DNA of 64,000 bases from Formicarius rufipectus (lineage: Eukaryota; Chordata; Aves; Passeriformes; Formicariidae), in assembly GCA_013399695.1 (NCBI GenBank), contig VXAU01003156.1, positions 3,839,380 to 3,903,379 of the forward strand, in the 5' to 3' direction. Below the pieces are notes generated by a model that saw nothing but the letters and a program-made list of their open reading frames with translations, did no database searches and had not been told where the DNA came from. Shown here piece by piece: positions 34,256 to 46,599 of the stretch (its first letter is position 1; the number at the start of each line of letters is the position of its first letter). The position numbers were made by a program, and so were the translations under genes.

Positions 34256-36477
34256 TGTGTGTTCCTCCTTTCTTTCACATGTATCCTCATTGTATCACTG
34301 CAAAGATCTTTGTTTGGCCTTTGAATTTGGGATTTCTTGGAAAGCAGAAGCCAAAGTGTGGATATAAATGAAGCAATTCCTGAAAAAGTGCTGGAGGTTG
34401 CAGAAATGGTCACAACAGAGCAGAACTCATGTTGTTTGCTGTAAGTGCTGTAAATTCAGATTTTCAGTTTTCTTTTCACAGAGAGTCATCTTCTGAACTT
34501 GAGAGAACTCATAAGTGCCTCTGGCTGCTTCCATCATGGGAACAGCCAGTTCTGCTTTCTGGAGAAAAACCTGGTGGACTTGAACCTTTTAGATGCAGCT
34601 TTGGCTCACTTCTTTAGACAGGAACTCTCCAGGCCAGAAATATCTTTGCTTCTCCTTCCCTAAGGGGTTCCCAATGGTGGGACAGGTTTCTTACCTGGCA
34701 GTGGGGTGGTGGACCAGCTCCGAGCCAATCACAGCCACTAATTACACTGCCTCTAATCAGGTGTTTCCCTTCTGCCAGGGTGCTGTGGAAGACTCTGGGA
34801 TCTGCTTTCCAAAGGGAATCAAACTATTGGCTGTAAATCTTCCCCAGGAATGATCCTGTTTTCTGAAGTTTGTCCTGTTATCTTCTTAGTGGGAACATCA
34901 TTCCCCCTAAATGTGCTCCCTGGCATTTGCTTGCAGCCTTTGAGTCTTTAGATGCTTTCAGGGCTCGAGGAATTGCTGTCTGTGTTCAAACACTGGGCTG
35001 ATTCTCCACAGAAATTGTCCCTCTGGTGTGTGGACAGGCCCATTCCTCACAGCCTTCAGGAGGAAGGGATCAGGATGGGGATGTTGCAGTCCCAAGTTTT
35101 CAGTCCCTGGGCTGCTGGAAGCAGATGCTGCTCTGTGGATCTGGTCTCCTCCTTGGGGGTGAAGAGGCTGGTGCTTAACTGCTCCATTCCCGGTTCTGCA
35201 GGAGAAATACAAACCTGTTCTTATCCTTCCTGATGAATAAGAAAGCACCAGGGATTCCTCTTTCCCAGTGAGTCACTGCCTGGGATGGCCAGGGACAGGC
35301 AAACTACCCCAGGACCCAAATTCTGGTCATGGGAAGCAGCTCAAAAACACACTAGAGAAAAGTGCTGATGGTCTCAGCGTCCTGTGACACCTCAAACTCC
35401 TGCTGAGCCCTAATCCCTTCAAGGCTCAGGCCCACAGGACCCCCCCAAGCTCAGGATGAGCAGGCTGGGAATGTCCCTTGGGATGTATTTCACACGTGGG
35501 ATGCCACAGAATGCTCATATCCTTGTGGAATCTGGTTCATCTTAGCAGAATTCCCAGTGGCACAAGGATCCCCCTGCCTGCCCCCTTGCTCTGGGGGATG
35601 TGCCTGTCCCCTTCATGATGGGGATTTGCTGCTGCCAACGAGGGCACAGGATTCCTACAGAGAAGCTGCTTCATCCCAAATCCTCGCTGGGTGCTTGGGA
35701 TGCAGTCCTGGAGTCACACTGAGGACACAGCACCTTCTACATGCCACCCTGGGGTGCCTTCCTGACTCCAGGCTGGCTCTGCCTGAAGCCTGTTCTCCTC
35801 CTCTGGGTGGGGAATTCCCAGTCCTGGCTCCCAGCTTGATGTCCTTCTATGTGCAAACTTCTTTTCAGGCAACACAGAGAACAGCCAAGTGAGTGAAAGC
35901 TGCTTGGAGGAAGAAGGGTTGTAGGATCAGGTCTCTGGAGGCCAATTTGCTTGAAAACAAATGCTTTATTTTTGGTTTATGTCCTTAAAATTGCAAGCAC
36001 CTGTAAGACCACAGACACCTGCTGCCCAAACCTCAGCTCTGGGTGGGGGGCAGTGGAAAAGGCTCCACCAGGGAGTGGGTTCATTACCAAACACCTGAAA
36101 ACCTCTTAAAGTTGTTTTAAGCAACCTCTGTCCTTGCTTCTGGCACAACAATTACCTGGGCAGGTTTGAATTGTTCTGCACAGCTGAGCCATCGGATTCG
36201 ATGGAAATCTCCGAGTTCTCCATCTTTATTTCCCTGCTCTGTCTCTTCTCTCATCACCGGGAGCTTTGGATTTCCCCCTCTCCCCCCGCCCTCCAAACCC
36301 AGTAATTCCCCACGAGGGACATGGTCTCGTGTTCACAACTGTGTGTTTGCTCAGAGCGAGTGGAGCGAAACTCCAATTGAGGAGTTTCACTCGAGTGGAA
36401 CAAGGAATAAGAGGAATGTACAACTCCCCCTCCTGCTCTGGGCTCCTTGAGTGGCAGGGGGCAAACTGAGTCCCTTC
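34256..36477. other. unannotated sequence
   Basis: 2.2 kb with no recognised repeat or exon. Confidence 0.4.
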
Positions 36478-36482
36478 CTCCT

Positions 36483-37221
36483 TCTCCTGGTTAGAGTGGC
36501 CAGGATCAGTTTGTCACTGGGTGGGGGTGGATTCTAAACCCTCTGGGTCATTTTTCTCATCAACTGCTCACCATGGACCATTGGCAGCAGCTGCCCAGGG
36601 CACACCCCACCCCTCAGGGTACAGGGGGGTGTTTGGGAACTCCTGTAGGATAAGGAAGTGTTCCTGTCTTCACACCAATGACTCAGGTATAAGAACTCCC
36701 CTCTGGGGAGCCACCAGCACCTTCACACCCACCTGAGGGGTCATGTCTGCTCAGGGGCCATCAGGGATGCCAAAAATATGCCCTGATTGACCTCACAGAG
36801 TTAATCCCCCCTTGTGAAACTCCCCACCCTGGGGGAGGGACTGGGCGTTCCCATCTGAGCCCAAGCAGAGATCAGCTTGGGGTTTTGGGACTGGGAGCTC
36901 TGGTCAGATCCAGAGGAGGAGCAGAGCCTTGACCAGACTGGGACTGCCACTGGACTGCCACCATCATTGTCACCAGCAGGTTTCTTCCTTTCTTCTTACT
37001 CTGCACTCAGGGGGCCCACGTGGTGCTCAGCACAGGGGTTGGTGAGCTCCATCCTGCTCGTGCCCCGCTGGGCTGGGCTGTACATCTGTTTTTGTGGGTT
37101 AAATGAATTTTCCTTCTCTATCAGTGTATTTTGTGATCTTTTATTAAATTGTTCTTCTGCCTTGCAATCCCATTCTGAGTTGGATTCATTTCTCCTGCCG
37201 GTTTAACTCTAAACCAGCACA
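36483..37221 (+). mobile_element. solo LTR, family B copy B3
   Basis: A 739-bp element from TCTCCTGGTTAGAGTGGCC (G to C in the terminal TG) to ACTCTAAACCAGCACA. It is flanked by a perfect 5-bp duplication, CTCCT, at 36478-36482 and 37222-37226. The CACGTG core is at 37017-37022. It is very close to B4 in sequence, including GACCATTGGCAGCAGCTGCC. Confidence 0.9.
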
Positions 37222-37453
37222 CTCCTGAAAAATACTTAACTAGGGCACTTAGAGGAGCAAGACCAGCATCAACTGCAGACAAATAACCCTATACCTGCCC
37301 AAGGGCTTGCTCAGCCCTGTGCTCAGGGCTCAGTTCTGGGCTGCCTTTGGCCTTCTCTCTCAGAGAATCACTTGCTGTCTTCTGCTTTGCTTACTGAGCA
37401 TGAATCTGCCCTTCCTCCCATTCCCGAGCCCCGGGTTGGTCTTGCCTGGCTGA

Positions 37454-37745
37454 TCATGGAATCACAGAATGTCCTGAGCTGGAAGGGACCCCCAGGGATC
37501 ATCCCCTCCAGCTCCTGGCCCTGCACAGACACCCCACCAATGCCTCCCCGTCCCTCAGAGCATTGTCCAAACGCTCCTGGAGCTCTGGCAGCCTCGGGGC
37601 TGTGCCCACTGCCCTGGGGAGCCTGGTCAGTGCCCACCACCCTCTGGGGGAAGGACGTTTCCCTGAGATCCTGCCCTGGGACAGCTCCAGCCATTCTCTG
37701 GGTGCTGTCTCTGTCACAGAGAGCAGAGATTGGATCTGACCCTCC
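37454..37745 (-). mobile_element. CR1 3' fragment
   Basis: Tail ATCATGGAATCACAGAATG, then GAGCTGGAAGGGACCCCCAG, CATTGTCCAAACGCTCCTGG and CACCACCCTCTGGGGGAAGG. Confidence 0.94.
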
Positions 37746-39657
37746 TGAGGAAGTTGTGGACAGATAAAGATTCCCTGCTCCGTGCCATGGATGGCAATTA
37801 CAGCAGGGAGTGCCCAGCCCTGCCCAGCAGTGGGAGAGGGGCAGTTTTAGTGGGATGCTTTGAGAGACAAAAAACATGCTGTGAGACAAAAAGAGCAGGT
37901 ATTTGGCTGTTGTGCTCACTCACTTCTGAAGCAAAACGACCCCTTTGGGGCACAGAAGGGCAGCACTTCCCTCCTCTGCTGCCTGGGATGAGAAGAGGAG
38001 GAGGGAAGATCCTCCTGGGGAAGGGGAAGAGCCGCTGGGGGTGTGGAGGGCACTTGTGGGGAGCAAAGAGGTGCCCAGCCCAGCCAATCCCGGGGGATGT
38101 GACCCCTTCCAGGAGGGCGGGCAGTGCTTCAGCAGCGAGGTCTGTGTGAGAGGCGAACACAAAGACGCACAAATAACAGAACTGAGCAGGGCTGGGGCTC
38201 CTTTGGATTGCTCTTGGATGCCCTCGGGCTCCCAAGGCTGGGAGGGGGGAGAGGGCAGCTGGTGCAAGCTGTGTTCCAGTGATAGTGTTTTAATTTCTTC
38301 CTCTTCCGTGCCTGGTTTACACTTTAGTTTAATTTTAAAGTCTCTTCTCTTGTGGGTTTTTTCCCCCCCCCCTCTCGTTTTTGTTTTTTTTTCTTTTATT
38401 TTGTACAAGGTGAATGTCGAGCAGTAATGTAATGAAAAGTTGACAGGCACAGATCTTTTTTAATAACTCTTATGTTGTGTAGCTTAAATTGGTTTAACTC
38501 TAGCTGAGCTGAATAATAAGCAGAAGGGAATTCGTCTCGTGAACCGTGGCTATTTTGTAAGTCTCCTTTGGAAAGGGTTGGTTGCTCTGGCTCTCAGTCC
38601 AAAAAAGTGGGTTTGTCATACACTTGGTCACTGCGTGAGAGCTGGGAAGTGTCAGGGGTGGGACCCAAAAATCCTCAAAAAAAGCAAGTCCATCCCTCTC
38701 CAGGCTTCCCAAATCCCAGCCATGCCCAGCGTGGAGCTGTAGCAGCTCCTGTCAACGGGCTGGACTGGGATTTTGGGAGGTGCTGAAGACCCAGCAACTT
38801 CAGCTGCCCCCAACAACCAGCCTGGGAGGCTGTGGCATGGGAGAGACAAGGAGAGGCAGGAGGGGATGTGCCCTCCAGGTGTGGAGGCTGCTCTGAGGTG
38901 TCAGGGACACAGCTGAGCAAGGGCAGTGGGGCTGAGGAGCCCTCGGAGGTTTTGGGGGGATGATGTGGCAGATCCCAAATGGAGACGAGGGGCTGAAGAG
39001 CAGAGTTTGTCTGGGAAAAAGCTGTGACTCCTTTGTCTGCCTGTGGGAAAGAGGATTCCAGAGCATCAGGGAACTGGAGAGAACAAAGCTGCCAGTCCTT
39101 GGGTGAAAGCTGGGAAGTCATTTCTGCACAGTCAGTGGAGTGCACACAAATTCCCCCTTCAACTTGTCAGGCTCTGGTGAAAAGCCAGTCTTAGGGGACC
39201 AAAGCTCTTCCCACCTTCTGTCTCCAGGTGTTTGCTCCTTCCTTTTTCCATCTCCTCACTGCTCGTACCATTCATCTTCCTTTCAGTCCTGTTTTTTCAG
39301 GGATGATTTTGTTGTTTCTCTCAATTTTAGCCCTTTCTTCCCACTGTTTGGTACGTGTTGACTCCATCCAACCTCTGTCATCGTGACAGCAGGAACACGA
39401 TGCAGCCTCCTCTGCTGTTGCACTGCCAATGAACCAGGCATGGAGCATCTTCTGGGCATCAGGAAGGTGCAGGGGTGTGTGAGGCTCAGGCTCTGCTCCA
39501 GGGGTGCACACACGGAGGAGATCCCTGTGCTTTGCTCTCCATGGGTCATTTTCCAGATTTTGGGCTGCTGGGCAGAAAGATTCCAGGGAACCTCAAAGAA
39601 AAGCAACTCCTGTGACCCAAAGTGTGATAAACTTGCCCTGTCAAGGACAAGAACTTA
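37746..39657. other. unannotated sequence with a pyrimidine tract
   Basis: Repeat-poor. A homopolymer-rich T/C tract lies at 38356-38401. The following 38405-38560 is AT-rich and could be conserved non-coding DNA, unverified. No exon recognised. Confidence 0.35.
38356..38401. repeat. T/C homopolymer tract
   Basis: Runs of T, ten C and long T stretches with almost no purines; low complexity and a likely spot for sequencing error. Confidence 0.9.
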
Positions 39658-40145
39658 AAGTTATGGATTCATTGAGGTTGGGAAAGACTTCCAAGATCAT
39701 CGAGCCCACCCCATGCCCGATGCCCACCTCGTCCCCCAGCCCAGAGCACTCAGTGCCACGGCCAGTCCGGCCTTGGGCACCTCCAGGGCTGGGCACTCCA
39801 AACCTCCCTGGGCAGCCCCTTCCAGGGCCTGCCCACCCTTTCCAGGCAGGAATTCCTCCTGTTGTCCCCCCTGCCCTGTCCCAGCCCGTTCCCTCTGCTC
39901 CTGTCCCTGTTCCTGGAGCAGATCCCGACCCCCCCCAGCTCCCCTCTCCTGGCAGGGACTTGCAGAGCCAGAAGGTCCCCCCTGAGCCTCCTTTTCTCCA
40001 GGCTGAGCCCCCCCAGCTCCCTCAGCCCCTCCTGCTGCTCCAGCCCTTTCCCATCTCCCTTCCCTCCCCTGGACACCTCCAGCTCCTCCATGCCCTCATC
40101 AGGAGGGCCCAGAACTGGACACAGCACTCGAGGTGTGACCTCAGC
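39658..40145 (-). mobile_element. CR1 LINE 3' UTR
   Basis: Tail TTATGGATTCATTGAGGTTG, then CCCAGCCCAGAGCACTCAGT, CAGGCAGGAATTCCTCCTG and AGAACTGGACACAGCACTCG. It is nearly collinear with 25565-26030. The proline-rich plus-strand frames across it are antisense shadows. Confidence 0.94.
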
Positions 40146-41499
40146 TCTGTTGATTTAGGGAGCTGGGGCCACATCTTTATTTTACCTCCTCTCTGCAGGT
40201 GTTTTCTTGCATAACTTCTAATAACATGGTCACACATAATTTATTCTGCACCTTGCTTGGTGCTTGCAATGGGAGCAGGTTAGAGACATTCCTTGCACCA
40301 ACTGCTGTTGGAAAATATGTTTTCAATTAAAGGGAGATTTTTTTTTCCCTGTGAAATTGTATTGATGTCCAAAAGTCCTTTAATTCTGGAAGCTCCTCCT
40401 TTTGAACATGAACCTTCTGCATTGCTCCCTGGCTGTGGGCTCAATTTTCCTTTGAATCAGAATGAATTTCACATTGAGGAGTTTGAAACAAAGAGGGTTG
40501 ATCTGAAAATGAGACCTTCCTTTTGACCCTGAGCAGTCCTACCATTCAGAAAACAACTTCAGCATCGTGCCCTTCTCATTCTCTGTGGACTAAAAAGATG
40601 AAATGGTGCTTTTTTTTTTTTTTTCCCCCATCCTTCAGAACCTCTGTGCTTGAGTAGCAAAAAACGACTTGTCATGTTCAGGAGTTTTAATGTCTGAGTG
40701 CCTCAGTTTCTCATTTCTATACATGACGTTGCTGGGAAGTGAATTTAGAGATGAAATGATTTCTATCTGAAATAATTTCTGTACAGTGTGGTGAGAGATG
40801 AAACAATCCTGTCCTTTCCAATTACACTGGTTCGAAAAGCCAGGCCAGACTGGGGAGGAAATGAGCAGTTTTCCGTTTCTTTGAGCCAGGGTTTGCATGT
40901 TGTGCACTAAATAATAATTAGGGTGATAAAAGCCTGGAGTGAACAATTATCCATTCAGCAAACAAGGCAGGTGTTTTAGGGGGGAAAATAGGAGGCAATT
41001 GGGTAATTAGACTGTACCACAATGTGTGAGCACAATAAAATTTGCACAGACAATTGAAATCTGGCACAGGCCCCTCTCTGAGCACCTGACATGGAAACTG
41101 GGCTAACTCCTGAACACGGGTTTTGATGTTGCACCACAGTCCCAATCACAAAGATTCCTGTGCTGAATGACTCGGGGCTTTCTGGCTCAGCTCAGGTGCT
41201 GTAACAACCTGAGCTTGAGGAGAAACAAAGCACAGGAGGTGCTTTTTTTGGTGTTAGAGGGGGAAATGTGGACCGGCTGCAGCCAGGGCAGGGTTGGCTG
41301 TTGTGCCGCGGCTCCTCGGGCGAGGGGAGGTGTGGCTGTTCCGCTTTGATTTGTTGTTCCACCCTTTCCCTCCAGACCAGTTCCCTGAAAATCCATCCCT
41401 GCAAGAACAGGAACAGCCATGGGAAGGGGTGTGCGTGGGGGGATTATTTGCAGCTTTGCCAGCAGATCACTCCTGGCTGCTCAGACAGGCTTAGGAGCA
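40146..41499. other. unannotated sequence; poly(T) and a repeat-poor block
   Basis: A 15-bp T run lies at 40610-40624. The segment 40890-41075 is AT-rich with homeodomain-like cores (CTAAATAATAATTAGG, GGGTAATTAGAC) and no repeat similarity; possible conserved non-coding DNA, unverified. Confidence 0.3.
40610..40624. repeat. poly(T) run
   Basis: Fifteen consecutive T followed by five C. Confidence 0.95.
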
Positions 41500-41920
41500 T
41501 CCTGACAGCGGTGCTGAGGATTCCCTGCCGCGCCGGGGCTGCTGAAGCCGTTCCCCATCCCTGTCACACGCCTCGTGGGGTGGAAGGAAGGCAGCAGGAG
41601 ACACAGCCCTGCTCCCGGTGTGCCGGGCCGGGCCATGGGCAGCCTGTCCCCCATCCCAAGGTTTGTGTGGCAGGCGCCTCCCCGCGTCCCTGCGGCAGGG
41701 ACCGGCTCCGCGCCGGGTGAAAATGCTTCATCTCAAACAAACACTTGTCTCGTTATCCGCCGGCGCTGGCTCTGCACTATCTGGTTACTGCCTGGCTTGG
41801 AGTCACCTGTTTTGTGTCCAAGCGTTTTAGAGGAAAAACCATCCCAAGCTGCCAACAGACATCCGAAGGCTCCCTGTTTCCATGGGAACGGGCTCCGCCG
41901 GGCCCCGGCTGCAGGAGCGG
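41500..41920. other. CpG-rich block
   Basis: Dense CpG (CTGCCGCGCCGGGGCTG, GTGCCGGGCCGGGCC, CTCCGCGCCGGGTG, ATCCGCCGGCGCTGG) in otherwise CpG-poor surroundings, leading straight into the CpG-rich minisatellite. It could be a CpG island or a by-product of the expanding repeat. No first exon or TATA element is recognisable. Confidence 0.4.
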
Positions 41921-42560
41921 GGCTGCGCGGGGGATACACTGGGAATGCACTGGGGCTGCGCTGGGGATGCGCTGGGAATGCAGTTCCCCTCAGGATGCGC
42001 TGGGAATGCGCGGGGAATGCGTTGGGAGTGCACTGAGGGTGCAGTCCTCTAGGGATGCACAGGGAATGCGCGGGGAATGCGCGGGCGATGCGCTGGGAAT
42101 GCAATCCCCCTGGGGATGCGCTGGGAATGCGCTGAGGCAGCGCTGGGGATGCGCTGGGGATGTGCTGGGGATGCGCTGGGAATGCACTGGGGATGCGCTG
42201 GGGATGCACTGGGAATGCGCTGAGGCAGCGCTGGGGATGCGCTGGGGATGCGCTGGGAATACGCTGGGAATGCACTGGGGCTGCGCTGGAGATGCGCTAG
42301 GAATGCAGTCCCCCTGGGGATGCGCTGGGAATGCGCTGGGGCTGCGCTGGGAATGCGCTGGGGGTGCAGTACCCTGGGGATGCACTGGGAATGCGAGGGG
42401 GATGCGCTGGGGATGCGATGGGAATGAAGTCCCCTGGGGAGGCGCTGGGAGTGCGCTGGGGGTGCAGTCCCCCTGGGGATGCGCTGGGAATGCGCTGGGG
42501 ATGCGCTGGGAGTGCACTGGGAGTGCAGTACCCTGGGGATGCACTTGGAATGCGGTCCCC
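41921..42560. repeat. 11-bp minisatellite with higher-order interruptions
   Basis: About 640 bp built on GCTGGGGATGC and variants (GCTGGGAATGC, ACTGGGGATGC, GCTGAGGCAGC). A recurrent longer unit, close to AGTCCCCCTGGGGATGC, interrupts it roughly nine times. Most units carry one CpG at the GC|GC junction. Because 11 is not a multiple of 3 and units lack stop codons, long frames (up to 293 codons plus, 238 codons minus) run through both strands with an 11-residue period. These are not evidence of a gene. Confidence 0.96.
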
Positions 42561-42796
42561 CGAGGGGCTGTCCTGTGGGCGCTGTGCCCTGCCGGCTGCA
42601 CGTGGGAACAGAGCCCGTGGGGATGAGGGGTGTGCAGCCTGGGCAGGACGATCCCCTGCTCGGCCCCACCAGCCTTGGGATCAAACAGCGTCCCGGGGGG
42701 TGCCAAAACCCAGCCGGGGTAGGAGGGTTAACCGCGGGTTCTGCGCCTCTTTTCGGCGAGGAGGAAGTGAAAGGGTGGGGCCGAGACTTCCAGTGT

Positions 42797-43248
42797 GCCT
42801 CGCAGAGTCACAGGGTGGGGTGGGGTGGAAGGGATCTGGGTGTAGTTCCACCCCCTGCCATGGGCAGGGACATCTTCCACCAGCCCAGGATGGTCCAACC
42901 TGGCCTTGGACACTTCCAGGGATGGGGCAGCCACAGCTTCTCTGCCCAACCTGTGCCAGGGCCTGCCCACCCTCACAGGGGACAATTTTTTCTTGATACC
43001 TAATCTAAAACCTTCTCTCTGTCAGTGGGAAATGATTTCCCCTTGTCCTGTGTACTCCAGGCCCTTGGAAATAGTCTCTCTCCATCTTTCTTTCAGGCTC
43101 CTTCAGGCACTGCAAGGCCACAGTGAGCTCACCCCAAAGCTTCTCTTCTCCAGGCTGGACAATCCCAGCTCTGCCAGCCTTTCCTCCCAGCAGAGCTGCT
43201 CCATCCTCTGCCCACCCTGGTGCCTCCTCCGGACTCTCCAGCAGGAGT
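42797..43248 (-). mobile_element. CR1 LINE 3' part
   Basis: Tail GCAGAGTCACAGGGTGGGG, then GGGCAGGGACATCTTCCACC, CTCCTTCAGGCACTGCAAGG and CCTTTCCTCCCAGCAGAGCT. It is collinear with 16670-17130. Confidence 0.95.
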
Positions 43249-44849
43249 AGAAACAAACCTGCAAACAGGTGACTGCGGGTCCCTGGTACAATTCTTATGA
43301 GTGGGAGGAGGAACAGAACAAGGAGATGCTGGTTACTGTCTCATCTGGCACAAGAACTGGGGTCCTAACAACAACCTTAGCAAAGGGAATATTCAAACGA
43401 AGGTGATAGTTTATCATGAAACACATAATTACACATTACCCCTCTTAGGGCACCCTCAGACTGGATGCCCAAGTTGCCAGACCTGTCACCTGATGTGCTA
43501 TAGCCATTTTTGTGCAACTACAGGGAAAAAATGAGACTAAAAATGCTCTGTTCACACTGGCAGGTTTCCATTTCATGCTGTGGTATGTGGTTGTTAACAT
43601 AAAAACTGCACCAGCCACTTTGTGCTGTTGATTGGAGTGTTTTGTTTTGTTTTTTATCTATGTGTTCATGGGCCTTTAAAAGCTTAACAAAACAGGTTTC
43701 ACTCTCCACGAGGCTTCTGGTTTTCTTAAGTGAGATTAGACAACGTGTTAAGGCGTCAGACCTTTCTGCAGAGGAGAGAACAGGAAAGTGTCAAGCAGGG
43801 AAAGAAGGAAAACCACTCTTGGGAGCACTTGTCACTTCCCTCTGTTATTTCAGGTGTCTCGGGCTGCTGTCACGGAGTTTCAGAGTGGTTTGTTCTGTTT
43901 ATTTGATGTTCTGGAGCAAAGGAGAAGGTCAGCTGAAGGGGTGCTCATCAACATGGGATGGCCGTGACTGCAGAGGGGGCAATGTCACTCGCTGCTGCTC
44001 TCCTGAGCCCTGTTCTCAGCCCCCACCTTGCTTCCCAGGGCTGCCTCTGGCCCAAAATAAAGGCAGCAGGAGCCAGAATTCAGCTCAGTGCCCGGGCCTG
44101 GAGCTGAGGGGCTGATCCACAGCCTCTCCAGGTTTTCCTTCGGAGCGCTGCTGGGCACTGCCACCCTCGTGTCACACGCTGCAGGAGAGTGAAAGCAAAT
44201 GAGTCTAAAACCGTGGAGTAAGTCATCATGATGTCAGGGATATCCACTGGAAGTGCTCTGCTGATGGGAGGGATGTGGTTAGCCCCGGGTCAGGGAGGTG
44301 TGGGATCACCACCCTGAGGACTGCTGTGTGCTTGATGCTGGGGAGGTGCTTCAGGGCTCATTTATCCTGTTCCGAGCTCTGCAGCCACCTGGAAGGGTTG
44401 GTGGCTCCTCCCAGGGAGCCTCGAGGGCTGGCTGGGGTGGGGTGCAGGACCCTGAGGGGCAGACTTGTTCTGCTGCTCTTTTAACAAGGAAGAAAACCCT
44501 GCACCGACAACAGAACGGTGAATTTAAATGCAATAATGAGAAAACAGGTAATAAAAAGTTAGTTCTGCAAGAGGCTGACAGGGTTGGATGGTGTTCATTA
44601 TGTGCTGCATCAGTAAGTATATGAAATGTCAGTGTGAAGGGAATTCATTTCCCACTAACAGGCATGACAGGGGATGGAATGGAGCAGAGAGCCTGTCTGT
44701 AGGCACCAGGGGCTGCAGCCCTCACCAGGATTTCACTTCCATGGAGTTTCCTTGAGCAGTGGGTTCATTTCTGCTGCTAAAAGTCCAATTTGTTGCTGAA
44801 AGTAAGAGGATTCAGCACTCGGTCGAACTGAGGCTCAGCCCGTCCCTCC
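43249..44849. other. unannotated sequence with a small cysteine-rich frame
   Basis: No repeats recognised. The 43301-43534 frame is described in the findings. Downstream AT-rich 43500-43700 and 44560-44650 show nothing recognisable. Confidence 0.35.
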
Positions 44850-45343
44850 TCTCAGCCATGGGGGATCATCCCTTTCTTGGCTCTCAGAGAAGGTCCAAAG
44901 GAGAGATAGAGAGATGGGGAAGGGCCTGGAGGGGAAGGTGTGAGGACACTGAGGGCACTTGGGGTGTTCAGCTGGACAAGAGGATGCTGAGGGGACACCT
45001 CAGTGCAGGGACAACTCCCTGGGGAGGGCAGAGGAGGGGCAGGCACTGAGCTCTGCTCTGTGGGGACCAGGGACAGCACCAGGGAAGGGCTGGAGCTGTG
45101 TCAGGGCAGGGGCAGGGGGGATCTCAGCAAAAGGGTCTTCTTCCCCCAGAGGGGGATGGGCACTGCCCAGGCTGCCCAGGGCAGTGGGCACAGCCCCGAG
45201 GCTGCCAGAGCTCCAGGGGTGTTTGGATGATGCTCCGGGGCACAGGGGGTGACTCTTGGGGCTGGTCCTGTGCAGGGCTGAGGGTTGGACTCGCTGATCC
45301 TTGGAGGTCCCTTCCAACTGAGCAGATGTGTGATGCTGTGACC
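44850..45343 (+). mobile_element. CR1 LINE 3' part
   Basis: From TGGGGGATCATCCCTTTC through GACCAGGGACAGCACCAGGG, GATCTCAGCAAAAGGGTC and GGGGCACAGGGGGTGACTCT to CTTCCAACTGAGCAGATGTG. It is collinear with 62640-62915 and with 54868-55190 in reverse. Confidence 0.93.
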
Positions 45344-46594
45344 TCTTTCTTTTGTCTCGTGTTTTGCTTCTGCCAGGGTCAGAAATCCCACTGAGAATCC
45401 ATGCTCAGCTTCCAAGGACTTTGTGCCTTCTGGCATGACTTGGAAAACCTCTTATGGGCAAATCTTCTCCCTCTATGGGGCTCTGCTGAATTCAGCAGCA
45501 GGGGGAGGAACATTATCTCCCTACTGACATGCTGAGGGTGGGAGGCACAGAACAGGCCCAGGGAAGGAGGAAACGAGCTGAACCACAGGGATGTGAGTTT
45601 GTAGGGAGCTGGCAAGCAAGGACCAAATCTGGACAGTGCATGGAGCATGGCTCTTGTCCAAAACCTACTCTGCAGGGTCATGCTGGAGGTGGGGATTAGT
45701 CAGGCTGGAGGTGAGGATTAGTCAGGCTGTAGAGATGAGGCAGTGAAAAAACAAATACACACACACACAGTTCCAGCCTCTCCAGAGATGGTTGTGCCAG
45801 AGCGGAGGGAAAACTGTGACAGGACTTGTGATCAGGGAATGCTGCATCCCAGGGCAGGGGCCCTGCCAGTGGGAGGGTGGCATGTGTTGGGAGCCTGGGC
45901 TCACTCAGCGAAGCATGAAACTGCCCCCAAACCACAGTTTTAATCTCCAGACTAAAATTCCCCTTCAAGGCAGGCTGTAGTTTTTGCAGTGAGCCTCCAG
46001 AAGGGCTGGTGGAGGGGAATTACCCCTGCAGGCATTGCCAGCAGGTTGGAGCTCTGTTACTGCTGGGAGACCTTTAGTTCAACCAGAAATCCTACCGAGC
46101 CCTCCCCAAAATAGTCACTTTCTTGTCCTTGGGCCTGCCCTCTCACATCCCCTCCTGCCATCAAGTGCCACCCAGCCTTGCTGTGGCAGAGATTTCCAGG
46201 CAGGGGCCCTCCAGAGTTGTGTCCTTCCAATTAGTTTGTTCACTTAAACCATCCTGGATCCCCATCATCCTGGTTGGACTATTTCCTCTCCTCCCAGAGT
46301 GTTTTGGGAGAGCAGGACCTCCCTGCAGGGCCCTCTGATTGAGCTGGACATGAGCTGAGCTGGGTGGATGAAACTCAGGGTTCTGAGTCAGACGGAGGGG
46401 CTGTGGGGTGTGACACAACTCAGGTGGGGAATTTACAGCTCTGGTATGAATGGTCTGCAAGGGAGACTTGTATTAGGTGAAGGAAAAAGGAAGAGGAGCC
46501 AAGAGGTAGGGAAATAAAGATGCAAGTCCTCCAAAAGAGAGATATTTATTGTGCCATGACTTAGAAAGTAAGACCGGGTCTGTATTTTTTTTTA
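45344..46594. other. unannotated sequence with a short (AC)n
   Basis: AC dinucleotides at 45757-45769; otherwise nothing recognised. Confidence 0.4.
45757..45769. repeat. (AC)n microsatellite
   Basis: 6.5 uninterrupted AC units. Confidence 0.9.
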
Positions 46595-46599
46595 TTGCT

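Noticed and set aside
41745..42706. Long frames on both strands (293 and 238 codons) with an 11-residue repeat
   Set aside because: Produced by an 11-bp stop-free minisatellite read in rotating phase; the plus frame begins at a TTG and has no ATG before the repeat.
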